From NCBI GenBank assembly GCA_019594305.1, contig JAFDTZ010000063.1, positions 1-12,668 of the forward strand: DNA of 12,668 nt, in the 5' to 3' direction. Positions within the stretch are counted from its first letter, which is position 1. Each line of letters starts with the position of its first letter. The notes beneath the pieces were generated by a model. The model was not told the origin of the DNA and ran no database searches. It worked only from the letters and a program-made list of their open reading frames with translations. The translations under genes and the position numbers were made by a program. Source of the DNA: Thermoplasmata archaeon (GTDB lineage: Archaea > Thermoplasmatota > Thermoplasmata > Halarchaeoplasmatales > Halarchaeoplasmataceae). This document shows, in pieces, positions 7,801 through 12,668 of the stretch.

Positions 7801-8394
7801 CTGTTCATCAAGTAACGACTGCTCGAACTTGTAGGCCGGCTGGTATATGCCCACCCAGTTGACGAAGTCCAATCTCTCCACCGCTCGCATGGTGCCCAGG
7901 TTCATCTCTACTATGAAGTTGTACCTGTTCCTGAACTCGTGCAGTCTCACGCCCATATCCTGGAGCTGCTCCTGCCACTCCATCTTGATGGGCCCGATGA
8001 ACTGTATTATGTAGTAACCTCGACCGTCATTCGGATAACCTGATATCTCAAGGTTTGACGGTACATTCGGTTCGCCGTCCTTCACGTTAAAAGCGTAGGA
8101 TTGCAGGTCTACGAAATCTCCGTTATCAAGAGTCTCTATCGTGTATCCCTGATTAAGTAACATGTTATGTTTTTCTAAAGTCGTTTCTACCAAAACAAAC
8201 TCTTCATAGTCCGCTAAAATATTATATCCTTGGACTCTGAGCGTTTCTGTGGTCAAGCCTCTTTTTTGTATTAGAACTAAAAATTCCTCCTCCGCAGTTT
8301 GCGATGACAGAACAGCGCCCACTGAAAGAGCGGATAGTCCCAATACCAGCAGTATTAATACCGCCCATATCTTGGTCTTTTCCTTATTACTCAT
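4387..8394 (-). CDS. Large secreted subtilase (S8, KP-43 type), protease 1
   Basis: Secreted serine endopeptidase of 1335 residues, about three times a simple subtilisin. Residues 1-30 are a signal peptide (basic K4/K6/K8, hydrophobic 9-28, possible cleavage after VGA at 27). Residues 30-275 are a multi-part prodomain, including the segment ending VNWVGIYQPAYKF (178-190). The S8 domain spans about 276-600 with Asp302 (VCDSELY), His352 (HGTHVTG), oxyanion Asn452 (GNSG) and Ser526 (GTSMSTP), so it should be active. The VNDLDLELFTPGGTRYVGN region (about 610-755) matches the C-terminal beta-sandwich of KP-43. Then follow an Ig/Kre9-like domain (767-865), an Fn3 domain starting at 872 that is interrupted at 884-1075 by a MAM/immune-inhibitor-A-like jelly roll and resumes at 1077-1158, and a two-repeat GW module (1166-1335). 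There is no C-terminal membrane anchor. The start has GAGGAG 6 nt upstream. It is a paralog of the gene at 8592-12566. Confidence 0.93.
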   Translation of the reverse strand: MSNKEKTKIWAVLILLVLGLSALSVGAVLSSQTAEEEFLVLIQKRGLTTETLRVQGYNILADYEEFVLVETTLEKHNMLLNQGYTIETLDNGDFVDLQSYAFNVKDGEPNVPSNLEISGYPNDGRGYYIIQFIGPIKMEWQEQLQDMGVRLHEFRNRYNFIVEMNLGTMRAVERLDFVNWVGIYQPAYKFEQSLLDEQGILELEVFIFDSADPFIVADRIADIGGDIHYVNADFHYLVTYIDVEKVTTLANFHNVKDIVMGPGYLSVFNADATWIAQTNQQNNRKVTDMGVTGEGELITVCDSELYGGNSDNPDHECWADPDGNPVGDNHRKIQAHYVPGDAGGDLNAGVYHGTHVTGSVLGDSPPYNTYNNNDGNAMGARVIFQDVSSDACGAVNPPSDMYNDGYGQPYDWGSRAHTNSWGGGSGYGASAVTSDQFIWDHKDFNILYAMGNSGSGANTLSSQAEGKNVLSVGAVTNSPSHNNVASFSSRGYADDGRIKPTVLHVGENLVSASQSTSGYSSMSGTSMSTPSLAGQVGQVRHYYVGGWYPSGTQSAADGFNPSNALVRATLINGAVEISGSGAYTNDNRFPNGDQGYGRSMLDRVMHFEGDARKLYVFDSWNEGVALSTGQSWSIEFEVEDASMDLEATLAWSDYPGSSGANPTIVNDLDLELFTPGGTRYVGNAFTSYNPGYSQSNPSSNPWNGPRTGEWDGLNVEENILLLPTQNGVETGVYELRVTAHQVSQGTQPFAVVVSGGITHDGPDPVVPPEIMLTRPTGGETWYADDDESITWTTTQGDGTITGVDLEYSVNNGATWNVIVTGIPDSGSHLWTVPDIDTNQARIRATVHDDNGRSDNDISGTFTIVGTPPEPPAPPENLAVEHYGTGMETLFYDDVEGGDLGYTTGTSESPASEWGIRSHGATSGVNSWDFGDGLYYKTSAYGYLSWLISPGIEIPAGAENVELSFEHWRSFGMQTTYLDGGNLKLSTTGTGGTFNLITPNEGYDGPINDAYGNPLGGQQAWGGTVGWETVTFDLSAYTGETIHLRWDAGIEAYDEDMEEGWRIDNILVTAETPGEGDEHNRLTWDASPDDPSDVAQYNVYRSEESDGTYEYVESVAADGSVSYEYIDLDKGTADDIIWWYIVRAEGLTGIEEENTYAVPEPGEEAISVDIPLYAGGDADGWNFVSFNLMPLDTTLEAILADIDGNYNKVMYFDASSGEWSSYVPGRAARYNNLHSWNHRMGIWIHMATTDTLTVGGYAPGSTDITLYPGWTMVGLPSESTGNHGLPGEIDRIGYFDASAEYNLVYNYNPGSFAFEPLRGYWIHNPGTTAVTWTVDY
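4460..4509. repeat. 50-bp perfect match to protease 2 C-terminal region
   Basis: Identical to 8665-8714, including third codon positions, within a longer block of high similarity coding for the last GW repeat. Confidence 0.9.
5170..5745 (-). other. MAM/immune-inhibitor-A-like domain nested in the Fn3 domain of protease 1
   Basis: Residues about 884-1075 sit between the Fn3 first strand (NLAVEHYG) and second strand (EHNRLTWDASPDD). The segment has the pattern of a jelly-roll adhesion domain: LFYDDVEGGD opening, a LSWLISPGI strand, LSFEHW, WETVTFDLSAYTGE, IHLRWDAG and a closing GWRIDNILV. This recalls C-terminal domains of immune inhibitor A peptidases. At the same junction protease 2 carries a different domain. 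Confidence 0.6.
6208..6294. repeat. 87-bp perfect match to protease 2 beta-sandwich region
   Basis: Identical base for base to 10404-10490, encoding the end of the KP-43-type beta-sandwich. Flanking coding DNA has many silent differences, so this block looks recently homogenised. Confidence 0.92.
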
Positions 8395-8400
8395 GGTGTT

Positions 8401-8406
8401 CTCCTC
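8401..8406 (-). promoter_or_regulatory. Shine-Dalgarno site of protease 1
   Basis: GAGGAG on the minus strand, 6 nt before the ATG at 8394. It is unusually strong compared with ipk. Confidence 0.8.
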
Positions 8407-8443
8407 TAATTATTATCCTCTCTTCAAATTCGATTTTATGTTT

Positions 8444-8459
8444 TGTACCTTTACGTACA
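8444..8459. promoter_or_regulatory. Short inverted repeat in the protease 1 leader
   Basis: TGTAC, a 6-nt spacer, then GTACA, near the predicted transcription start. It is present unchanged at 12616-12631. It could be an operator, an RNA hairpin or chance. Confidence 0.3.
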
Positions 8460-8478
8460 TTGTAATCTCTGTTTAAAT

Positions 8479-8490
8479 CATATATATACA
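8479..8490 (-). promoter_or_regulatory. Candidate TATA box of protease 1
   Basis: The minus strand reads TGTATATATATG, preceded by a purine-rich GGAA. It lies about 85 nt before the ATG, which would give an mRNA leader of roughly 60 nt. It is identical in copy 2. Confidence 0.55.
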
Positions 8491-8560
8491 TTCCTATTAC
8501 TTGTAACTAAAATCCATCGTAACGAAACCCTATTCGATAAATAGATTGTATCTAAACTTG

Positions 8561-8588
8561 AAAAAAAATAAAAAAGAAAAGAAAGGGG
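8561..8588 (-). terminator. U-rich terminator of protease 2
   Basis: A few bases after the protease 2 stop the minus strand reads CCCCTTTCTTTTCTT, followed by long T runs (TTTTATTTTTTTT). This pyrimidine/T tract resembles the one after protease 1 and separates the two genes transcriptionally. Confidence 0.65.
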
Positions 8589-8591
8589 TTT

Positions 8592-9104
8592 TTAGTAGTC
8601 CACTGTACACGTTACCGCAGTGTCGTTTGGATTGTGTATCCAATAGCCTCTCAAAGGCTCGAATGCAAAGGAACCCGGGTTGTAGTTGTACACTAGATTG
8701 TACTCCGCCGATGCGTCAAAGTAGCCGATGCGGTCTATCTCGCCAGGCAATCCGTGATTTCCCGTACTTTCGCTGGGCAGGCTCACCATTGTCCAGCCCG
8801 GATACAGCGTAATATCCGTGCTAGACGGTGCGTATCCTTCTACCCTGAGGGTATCAGTGATGGTCATGTGTATCCATATGCCCATACGGTGGTTCCACGA
8901 GTGAAAGTTGTTGTATCTGGCAACCCTTCCGGGTACGTAACTCAACCATTCGCCGGCGTTGGCATCGTAGTACATCACCTTGTCGTAGTTACCGTCTATA
9001 TCGTCCAGTATGACCTCCAGGGAGGTGTCCAGCGGCATGAGGTTGAAGGAAACGAAGTTCCAACCTGCTGCGGCTCCGCCCGCGTTGAGTGGTATATCAA
9101 CGTA
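8592..9104 (-). other. C-terminal GW two-repeat module of protease 2
   Basis: Residues about 1155-1324, the same two-half arrangement as in protease 1 (GWNFVS ... IWIHM, then GWTMVS ... YWIHN). It is one of the best conserved protein regions between the paralogs. Confidence 0.6.
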
Positions 9105-12100
9105 ATCAGGTTCCTCACCGGGCTCGGGTACCGCATTGGTGTTCTGTTCCTCGAGACCGTTGATTCCTTCGGCACGCACTATGTACCACCAGATGATTTC
9201 GTCCGCCGTGCCCTTGAACTCGTCTATATACTCGTAGGTCGCCGAGCCGTCCGCACCGACACTGCCTATGTACTCATAGGTTCCACCGGATGTTTCCGAA
9301 CGATAAACATTGTATTGTGCTATAGCCAGCGGATCATCGGGACTCGCACCCCAGGTCAAACGATTGTGCTCCGTATCAAGTTCCACCATGGTCCTGACCT
9401 CGCTTACCCTGTGCCTGTCCGTTGTATCAGGTCCCTCATTCCGGAACCCGATATAGGATGAAGTGGTGTATGTGCTATCAGCCGGTGATTGCCCTACAAT
9501 ATCGTCGTTAAGGTACATCGTAAATACATTGTCCGCCCCTCTCTCTACGGCCAATGTGTTCCAATTCGTATTTGGATCCCATACACCGGATATCAGAGGG
9601 TTGTCAGGGGGGTTTCCATTGTCCAATCGCCAGAGGTTTATCTGACCGCCTCCAGGAACGTCACCGGTTACGATCACGTAGTAACCGCTGCATGTGAGGG
9701 GTTCCGCCTGATTTTGTATGAAGAAGAATCGCATCAGCTGATACGATCCACCAACTTCGTCTATTCTAACCATTTGGAAGTCCCATTCCCATCGTCCGTA
9801 GGCTTGAGTATGTGGCGTGGATATCTGTCCTTGACCTTCCAACCAGTAGTTACCACCACTCTGCTCTACTGACCAGTCACCACTAATGACTGACCAGCCA
9901 TCATAGTTGCCATCCTGGAAATCATCGAAGACCACAAGTGTCATGCCTCCGTAATGCTCGACCGCAAGGTTAGTGGGAGGTGCGGGAGGAGATCCGACAA
10001 TGGTAAAGGTGGAATCGCTTTCATCAATACCTCTGCGTCCTTCGGTATCCGTTGCACGTGCTCTTATCAGACAGTTCGAACTGTCTTCGTTGGGCACTGT
10101 CCATGTGTATGTACCCGTATCGGGTAAGTTTGTGTCTATGGGTATCCAGTTATCGCCTGAGTTAACACTGTACCAGAGGTCGATGTAGTCCACGGGGGCA
10201 TCTCCGGCTATGGTGGTCCATGTTATGGACTCCTGTGTACCTGCCGTAAAGGTTTCACCGCCGTTGGGTCTGGTGACGGTTATCTCCGGTGGTTCCCCGG
10301 GTACACCCTCGTAGGGTACAACGCCTCCGGTAATAACCACCGCAAAGGGCTGCGTACCCTGGCTTACCTGGTGTGCGGTAACTGTTAATTCGTATACACC
10401 GGCTTCAACGCCGTTTTGCGTCGGTAAGAGAAGTATGTTCTCTTCCACGTTCAAACCGTCCCATTCGCCAGTACGTGGTCCATTCCACGGATTGCTTGTA
10501 GGATTGGATTGTGAGTATCCGGGATTATAGCCTGTGAATGCATTACCTACGTATCTTGTACCACCGGGCGTGAACAACTCAAGGTCAAGGTCGTTGACGA
10601 TCGCGGGATCTGCATTATTAGCACCGGGAAAATCCGTCCAAGCTATTGTAGCCTCAAGGGCCATGCTGGCATCTTCGACCTCGAATTCCATGCTCCAGCT
10701 TTGTCCCGTTGACAGCGAAATGCCTTCGTTCAAGGAATCGAAAACTATCAACTTTCTGGCATCGCCTTCGAAGTGCATTACTCTGTCAAGCATGCTCCTG
10801 CCGTAACCCTGGTCACTGTTGGGGAACCTCGCATCCGTTTCGTATGCTCCCGTGCCCGTTATTTCAACTGCACCGTTGATTATGGTGGCGCGGACGAGAG
10901 CGTTGCTGGGGTTGAAGCCATCTCCGGCGTTAGCGCTTCCCGATGGATACCAGCCGCCTGCGTAGTAATGCCTTACCTGGGCGACCTGCCCGGCCAAACC
11001 GGGAGCCGACATGCTGGTACCAGACATGCTGCTGTAGCCATCAGCCGAACGACTGGCGGAGTTAACATTTTGACCGATGTGCACCACGGTGGGTTTGATC
11101 CTTCCGTCGGAGGCGTAGCCTCTGCTGCTGAAAGAAGCGATGTTATTATGGCTGTTGTAATTTACAGCCGCACCAACCGTGAATAAGTTCTTCCCCTGTC
11201 CTTGCTCGGATATGGAGCCTGCTCCACGGTCACCGTCGTTACCTGCAGCGAAAAGTATGTTGTAGTCCTTGTGGTCCCAGATGAATTCATCGGCAACTCT
11301 CGCGAGTCCGCCATACGGGTTACCCGTACCTCCGCCCCAGCTGTTGGTATGCGCCCTGCTACCTGCGTCGTAGCTTGGCTGCCACGCACCGGTGTACATG
11401 TTGCTTGGTAGCTGTAGACCACCGCCAGATGTTCCGATATCCTGGAATATCAGTCTTGCACCGATGGCATTACCGTCGTTGTTATTGTATGTATTGTAGG
11501 GCGGTGCATCTCCAAGAACACTTCCAGTAACATGTGAACCATGATACTGTCCGTCGTTTAGATCTCCACCTATGGAATAATAAGCCTGCACTTTACGGTG
11601 GGTGTCCCCGAAGGAAACGGTGTCGTACCACATCTCGTGTCCACCTCCGGTGGTGTACAGCTCGCTATCGCAGACAGTGACCAGTTCACCTATGCCTGTC
11701 ACACCCCGATCCGTTACCTTGCGATTACCGTAATCGTTGGTCTGGGTTATCCATGTGGCATGGGAGTTTAGGAACTCATAATCGTAGTTACCCTTGGATA
11801 CCGATATCACCTGGGGCATGTTGGCGATGGCTATTATCGATTCCGCCTCACCTTGTGCTATCATGAAACCGTCCTCGATATAATATATCTCGGCTCCGGC
11901 GTACTCTACGCCTTGGGCAACCGCAATTGTATCGTAGGCGTTGAAGGTTTCTATCTCAAGGTCTATGATACCGGGAACGTTCAACAGTGCACTGTCGAAT
12001 TTGTATGCCGGCTGATATATTCCTACCCAGTTGACGATGTTCAGCCTCTCTACCTTCCGCATTGTTTCGAAGTTCATCTCTACGATGAAGTTGTACCTGT

Positions 12101-12566
12101 TCCTGAACTCGTGGAGTCTCACGCCCATATCCTGGAGCTGGTCCTGCCACTCCATCTTGATGGGACCTATGAACTGAACTATGTAGTATCCATGACCGTC
12201 CTCGGGATATCTCTCGATCTCAAGATTCACCGGTATGTTCGGTTCTCCGTCCTTTACGTTGAAAGAATACGATTGAAGACTGACAAAGTCCCCGTTATCC
12301 AGTGTTTCGACTACATAACCTTGTCTAAGTAGTCTATCAAGTTTATCAGAAGTCGTTTCTACCAGAACAAACTCGTCATAGTCCGCCAAAATATTATATC
12401 CCTGGACTCTGAGCGTTCCTGTGGTCAAGCCTCTTTTTTGTATTAGGACCGAAAATTCCTCCTCCGCAGTTTGCGATGACAGAACAGCGCCCACTGAAAG
12501 AGCGGATAGTCCCAACACTAGCAGTATCAAAACTGCCCATATCTTGGTCTTTTCCTTATTACTCAT
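8592..12566 (-). CDS. Large secreted subtilase (S8, KP-43 type), protease 2
   Basis: Secreted serine endopeptidase of 1324 residues, tandem paralog of protease 1. The first 30 residues (signal peptide) are identical to those of protease 1. The prodomain spans about 30-273; its last part (200-265) is strongly diverged. The S8 domain has Asp300 (VCDSELY), His342 (HGSHVTG, with Ser for the usual Thr), oxyanion Asn443 (GNDG) and Ser518 (GTSMSAP), so it should be active. Then come the KP-43-type beta-sandwich (about 602-748), an Ig/Kre9-like domain (about 759-857), an Fn3 first strand (NLAVEHYG, 866-873), a nested concanavalin-A/LamG-like domain (874-1064), the rest of Fn3 (1066-1148) and a two-repeat GW module (1155-1324). 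Cysteines equivalent to C317 and C392 of protease 1 are absent; new ones are at 832, 959 and 1320. The start has GAGGAG 6 nt upstream. No membrane anchor is seen. Confidence 0.93.
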   Translation of the reverse strand: MSNKEKTKIWAVLILLVLGLSALSVGAVLSSQTAEEEFSVLIQKRGLTTGTLRVQGYNILADYDEFVLVETTSDKLDRLLRQGYVVETLDNGDFVSLQSYSFNVKDGEPNIPVNLEIERYPEDGHGYYIVQFIGPIKMEWQDQLQDMGVRLHEFRNRYNFIVEMNFETMRKVERLNIVNWVGIYQPAYKFDSALLNVPGIIDLEIETFNAYDTIAVAQGVEYAGAEIYYIEDGFMIAQGEAESIIAIANMPQVISVSKGNYDYEFLNSHATWITQTNDYGNRKVTDRGVTGIGELVTVCDSELYTTGGGHEMWYDTVSFGDTHRKVQAYYSIGGDLNDGQYHGSHVTGSVLGDAPPYNTYNNNDGNAIGARLIFQDIGTSGGGLQLPSNMYTGAWQPSYDAGSRAHTNSWGGGTGNPYGGLARVADEFIWDHKDYNILFAAGNDGDRGAGSISEQGQGKNLFTVGAAVNYNSHNNIASFSSRGYASDGRIKPTVVHIGQNVNSASRSADGYSSMSGTSMSAPGLAGQVAQVRHYYAGGWYPSGSANAGDGFNPSNALVRATIINGAVEITGTGAYETDARFPNSDQGYGRSMLDRVMHFEGDARKLIVFDSLNEGISLSTGQSWSMEFEVEDASMALEATIAWTDFPGANNADPAIVNDLDLELFTPGGTRYVGNAFTGYNPGYSQSNPTSNPWNGPRTGEWDGLNVEENILLLPTQNGVEAGVYELTVTAHQVSQGTQPFAVVITGGVVPYEGVPGEPPEITVTRPNGGETFTAGTQESITWTTIAGDAPVDYIDLWYSVNSGDNWIPIDTNLPDTGTYTWTVPNEDSSNCLIRARATDTEGRRGIDESDSTFTIVGSPPAPPTNLAVEHYGGMTLVVFDDFQDGNYDGWSVISGDWSVEQSGGNYWLEGQGQISTPHTQAYGRWEWDFQMVRIDEVGGSYQLMRFFFIQNQAEPLTCSGYYVIVTGDVPGGGQINLWRLDNGNPPDNPLISGVWDPNTNWNTLAVERGADNVFTMYLNDDIVGQSPADSTYTTSSYIGFRNEGPDTTDRHRVSEVRTMVELDTEHNRLTWGASPDDPLAIAQYNVYRSETSGGTYEYIGSVGADGSATYEYIDEFKGTADEIIWWYIVRAEGINGLEEQNTNAVPEPGEEPDYVDIPLNAGGAAAGWNFVSFNLMPLDTSLEVILDDIDGNYDKVMYYDANAGEWLSYVPGRVARYNNFHSWNHRMGIWIHMTITDTLRVEGYAPSSTDITLYPGWTMVSLPSESTGNHGLPGEIDRIGYFDASAEYNLVYNYNPGSFAFEPLRGYWIHNPNDTAVTCTVDY
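8665..8714. repeat. 50-bp perfect match to protease 1 C-terminal region
   Basis: Identical to 4460-4509, within the last GW repeat. Confidence 0.9.
9375..9947 (-). other. Concanavalin-A/LamG-like domain nested in the Fn3 domain of protease 2
   Basis: Residues about 874-1064 lie between NLAVEHYG and EHNRLTWGASPDD. The pattern DDFQDGNYDGWSVISGDWSV, then GRWEWDFQM, a central region with GYYVIVTG, NWNTLAVERGADNVFTMYLN and SYIGFRN, is typical of laminin-G/glucanase-type beta-sandwich lectin domains, which often bind glycans. The domain replaces the MAM-like domain of protease 1 at the same point. Confidence 0.6.
10404..10490. repeat. 87-bp perfect match to protease 1 beta-sandwich region
   Basis: Identical to 6208-6294 at every base, including silent positions. 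Confidence 0.92.
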
Positions 12567-12572
12567 GGTGTT

Positions 12573-12578
12573 CTCCTC
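12573..12578 (-). promoter_or_regulatory. Shine-Dalgarno site of protease 2
   Basis: GAGGAG on the minus strand, 6 nt before the ATG at 12566, as in protease 1. Confidence 0.8.
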
Positions 12579-12615
12579 TAATTATTATACTCTCTTCAAA
12601 TTCGATTTTATGTTT

Positions 12616-12631
12616 TGTACCTTTACGTACA
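12616..12631. promoter_or_regulatory. Short inverted repeat in the protease 2 leader
   Basis: TGTAC and GTACA arms with a 6-nt spacer, identical to 8444-8459 and at the same distance from the start codon. Confidence 0.3.
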
Positions 12632-12650
12632 TTGTAATCTCTGTTTAAAT

Positions 12651-12662
12651 CATATATATACA
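12651..12662 (-). promoter_or_regulatory. Candidate TATA box of protease 2
   Basis: TGTATATATATG on the minus strand, about 85 nt before the ATG, identical to that of protease 1. Upstream sequence is cut by the window edge. Confidence 0.55.
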
Positions 12663-12668
12663 TTCCTA

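Larger units (their letters stand above)
8181..8496. repeat. Direct repeat, copy 1: leader plus start of protease 1
   Basis: Matches 12353-12668 at a constant offset of 4172. I count one mismatch in the 102 leader bases (8417 versus 12589) and 13 in the 214 coding bases. Similarity ends at 8496 only because the window ends at the other copy. The 197-bp gap between the protease genes consists of this leader, about 60 bp I cannot assign, and the protease 2 terminator. Confidence 0.95.
12353..12668. repeat. Direct repeat, copy 2: leader plus start of protease 2
   Basis: Partner of 8181-8496. It reaches the right edge of the window, so its full length is unknown. Confidence 0.95.

Noticed and set aside
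8754..9461. 235-codon plus-strand open frame antisense to protease 2, and others at 11853-12332 and 10773-11186
   Set aside because: They lie wholly inside a strongly supported gene, show no family resemblance and have no promoter or Shine-Dalgarno site.
4387..12566. Mobile element or CRISPR explanation for the long direct repeats
   Set aside because: The repeats are homologous parts of two paralogous genes. No transposase, terminal inverted repeats or short spaced repeat units are present.
8592..12566. Protease 2 as an inactive paralog because of HGSHV in place of HGTHV
   Set aside because: The catalytic His precedes the changed residue, Ser for Thr is conservative, and Asp300, Asn443 and Ser518 are intact with no frameshift or stop.

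Overview
The window looks archaeal, most likely Euryarchaeota in the broad sense and possibly a Thermoplasmata-like lineage. The evidence is an isopentenyl phosphate kinase (ipk) next to a type 2 isopentenyl diphosphate isomerase (fni), TATA-box-like AT elements at plausible distances upstream of genes, GAGG-type Shine-Dalgarno sites, and U-rich pyrimidine tracts after stop codons. The lineage call is inference from gene content only. No rRNA, tRNA, CRISPR array or insertion sequence was seen.

Layout: (1) 2-2254 (+) is the 3' part of a gene for a very long, highly charged heptad-repeat rod protein, cut by the left edge. (2) 2261-4226 (-) is a compact lipid operon of three genes: an unrecognised 54-residue protein, ipk, and fni overlapping ipk by 4 bp. 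It converges on the rod gene with only 6 bp between stop codons. (3) 4387-8394 (-) and 8592-12566 (-) are two tandem paralogous genes for very large secreted subtilases (1335 and 1324 aa) of the KP-43 type. Each has its own near-identical leader and its own U-rich terminator, so they look like separate transcription units.

How the genes work together: ipk and fni are consecutive late steps of the archaeal (alternative) mevalonate route. Isopentenyl phosphate becomes IPP, which is isomerised to DMAPP, feeding ether-lipid synthesis. The two proteases share this plan: signal peptide, long multi-part prodomain, S8 catalytic domain with an intact Asp/His/Asn/Ser set, KP-43 beta-sandwich, an Ig-like domain, an Fn3 domain split by a nested lectin-like domain, and a two-repeat C-terminal GW module. 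They would degrade extracellular protein.

The most interesting signal is the mosaic relation of the two proteases. A 102-bp leader is identical at 101 positions, and two internal blocks are almost unchanged at DNA level (one run of 87 bp is perfect). Yet the domain nested in the Fn3 A-B loop is replaced by an unrelated-looking domain at the same junction. This fits tandem duplication followed by patchy gene conversion and domain exchange. The last 102 bases of the window are the second copy of that leader, so further paralogs may lie beyond the right edge.
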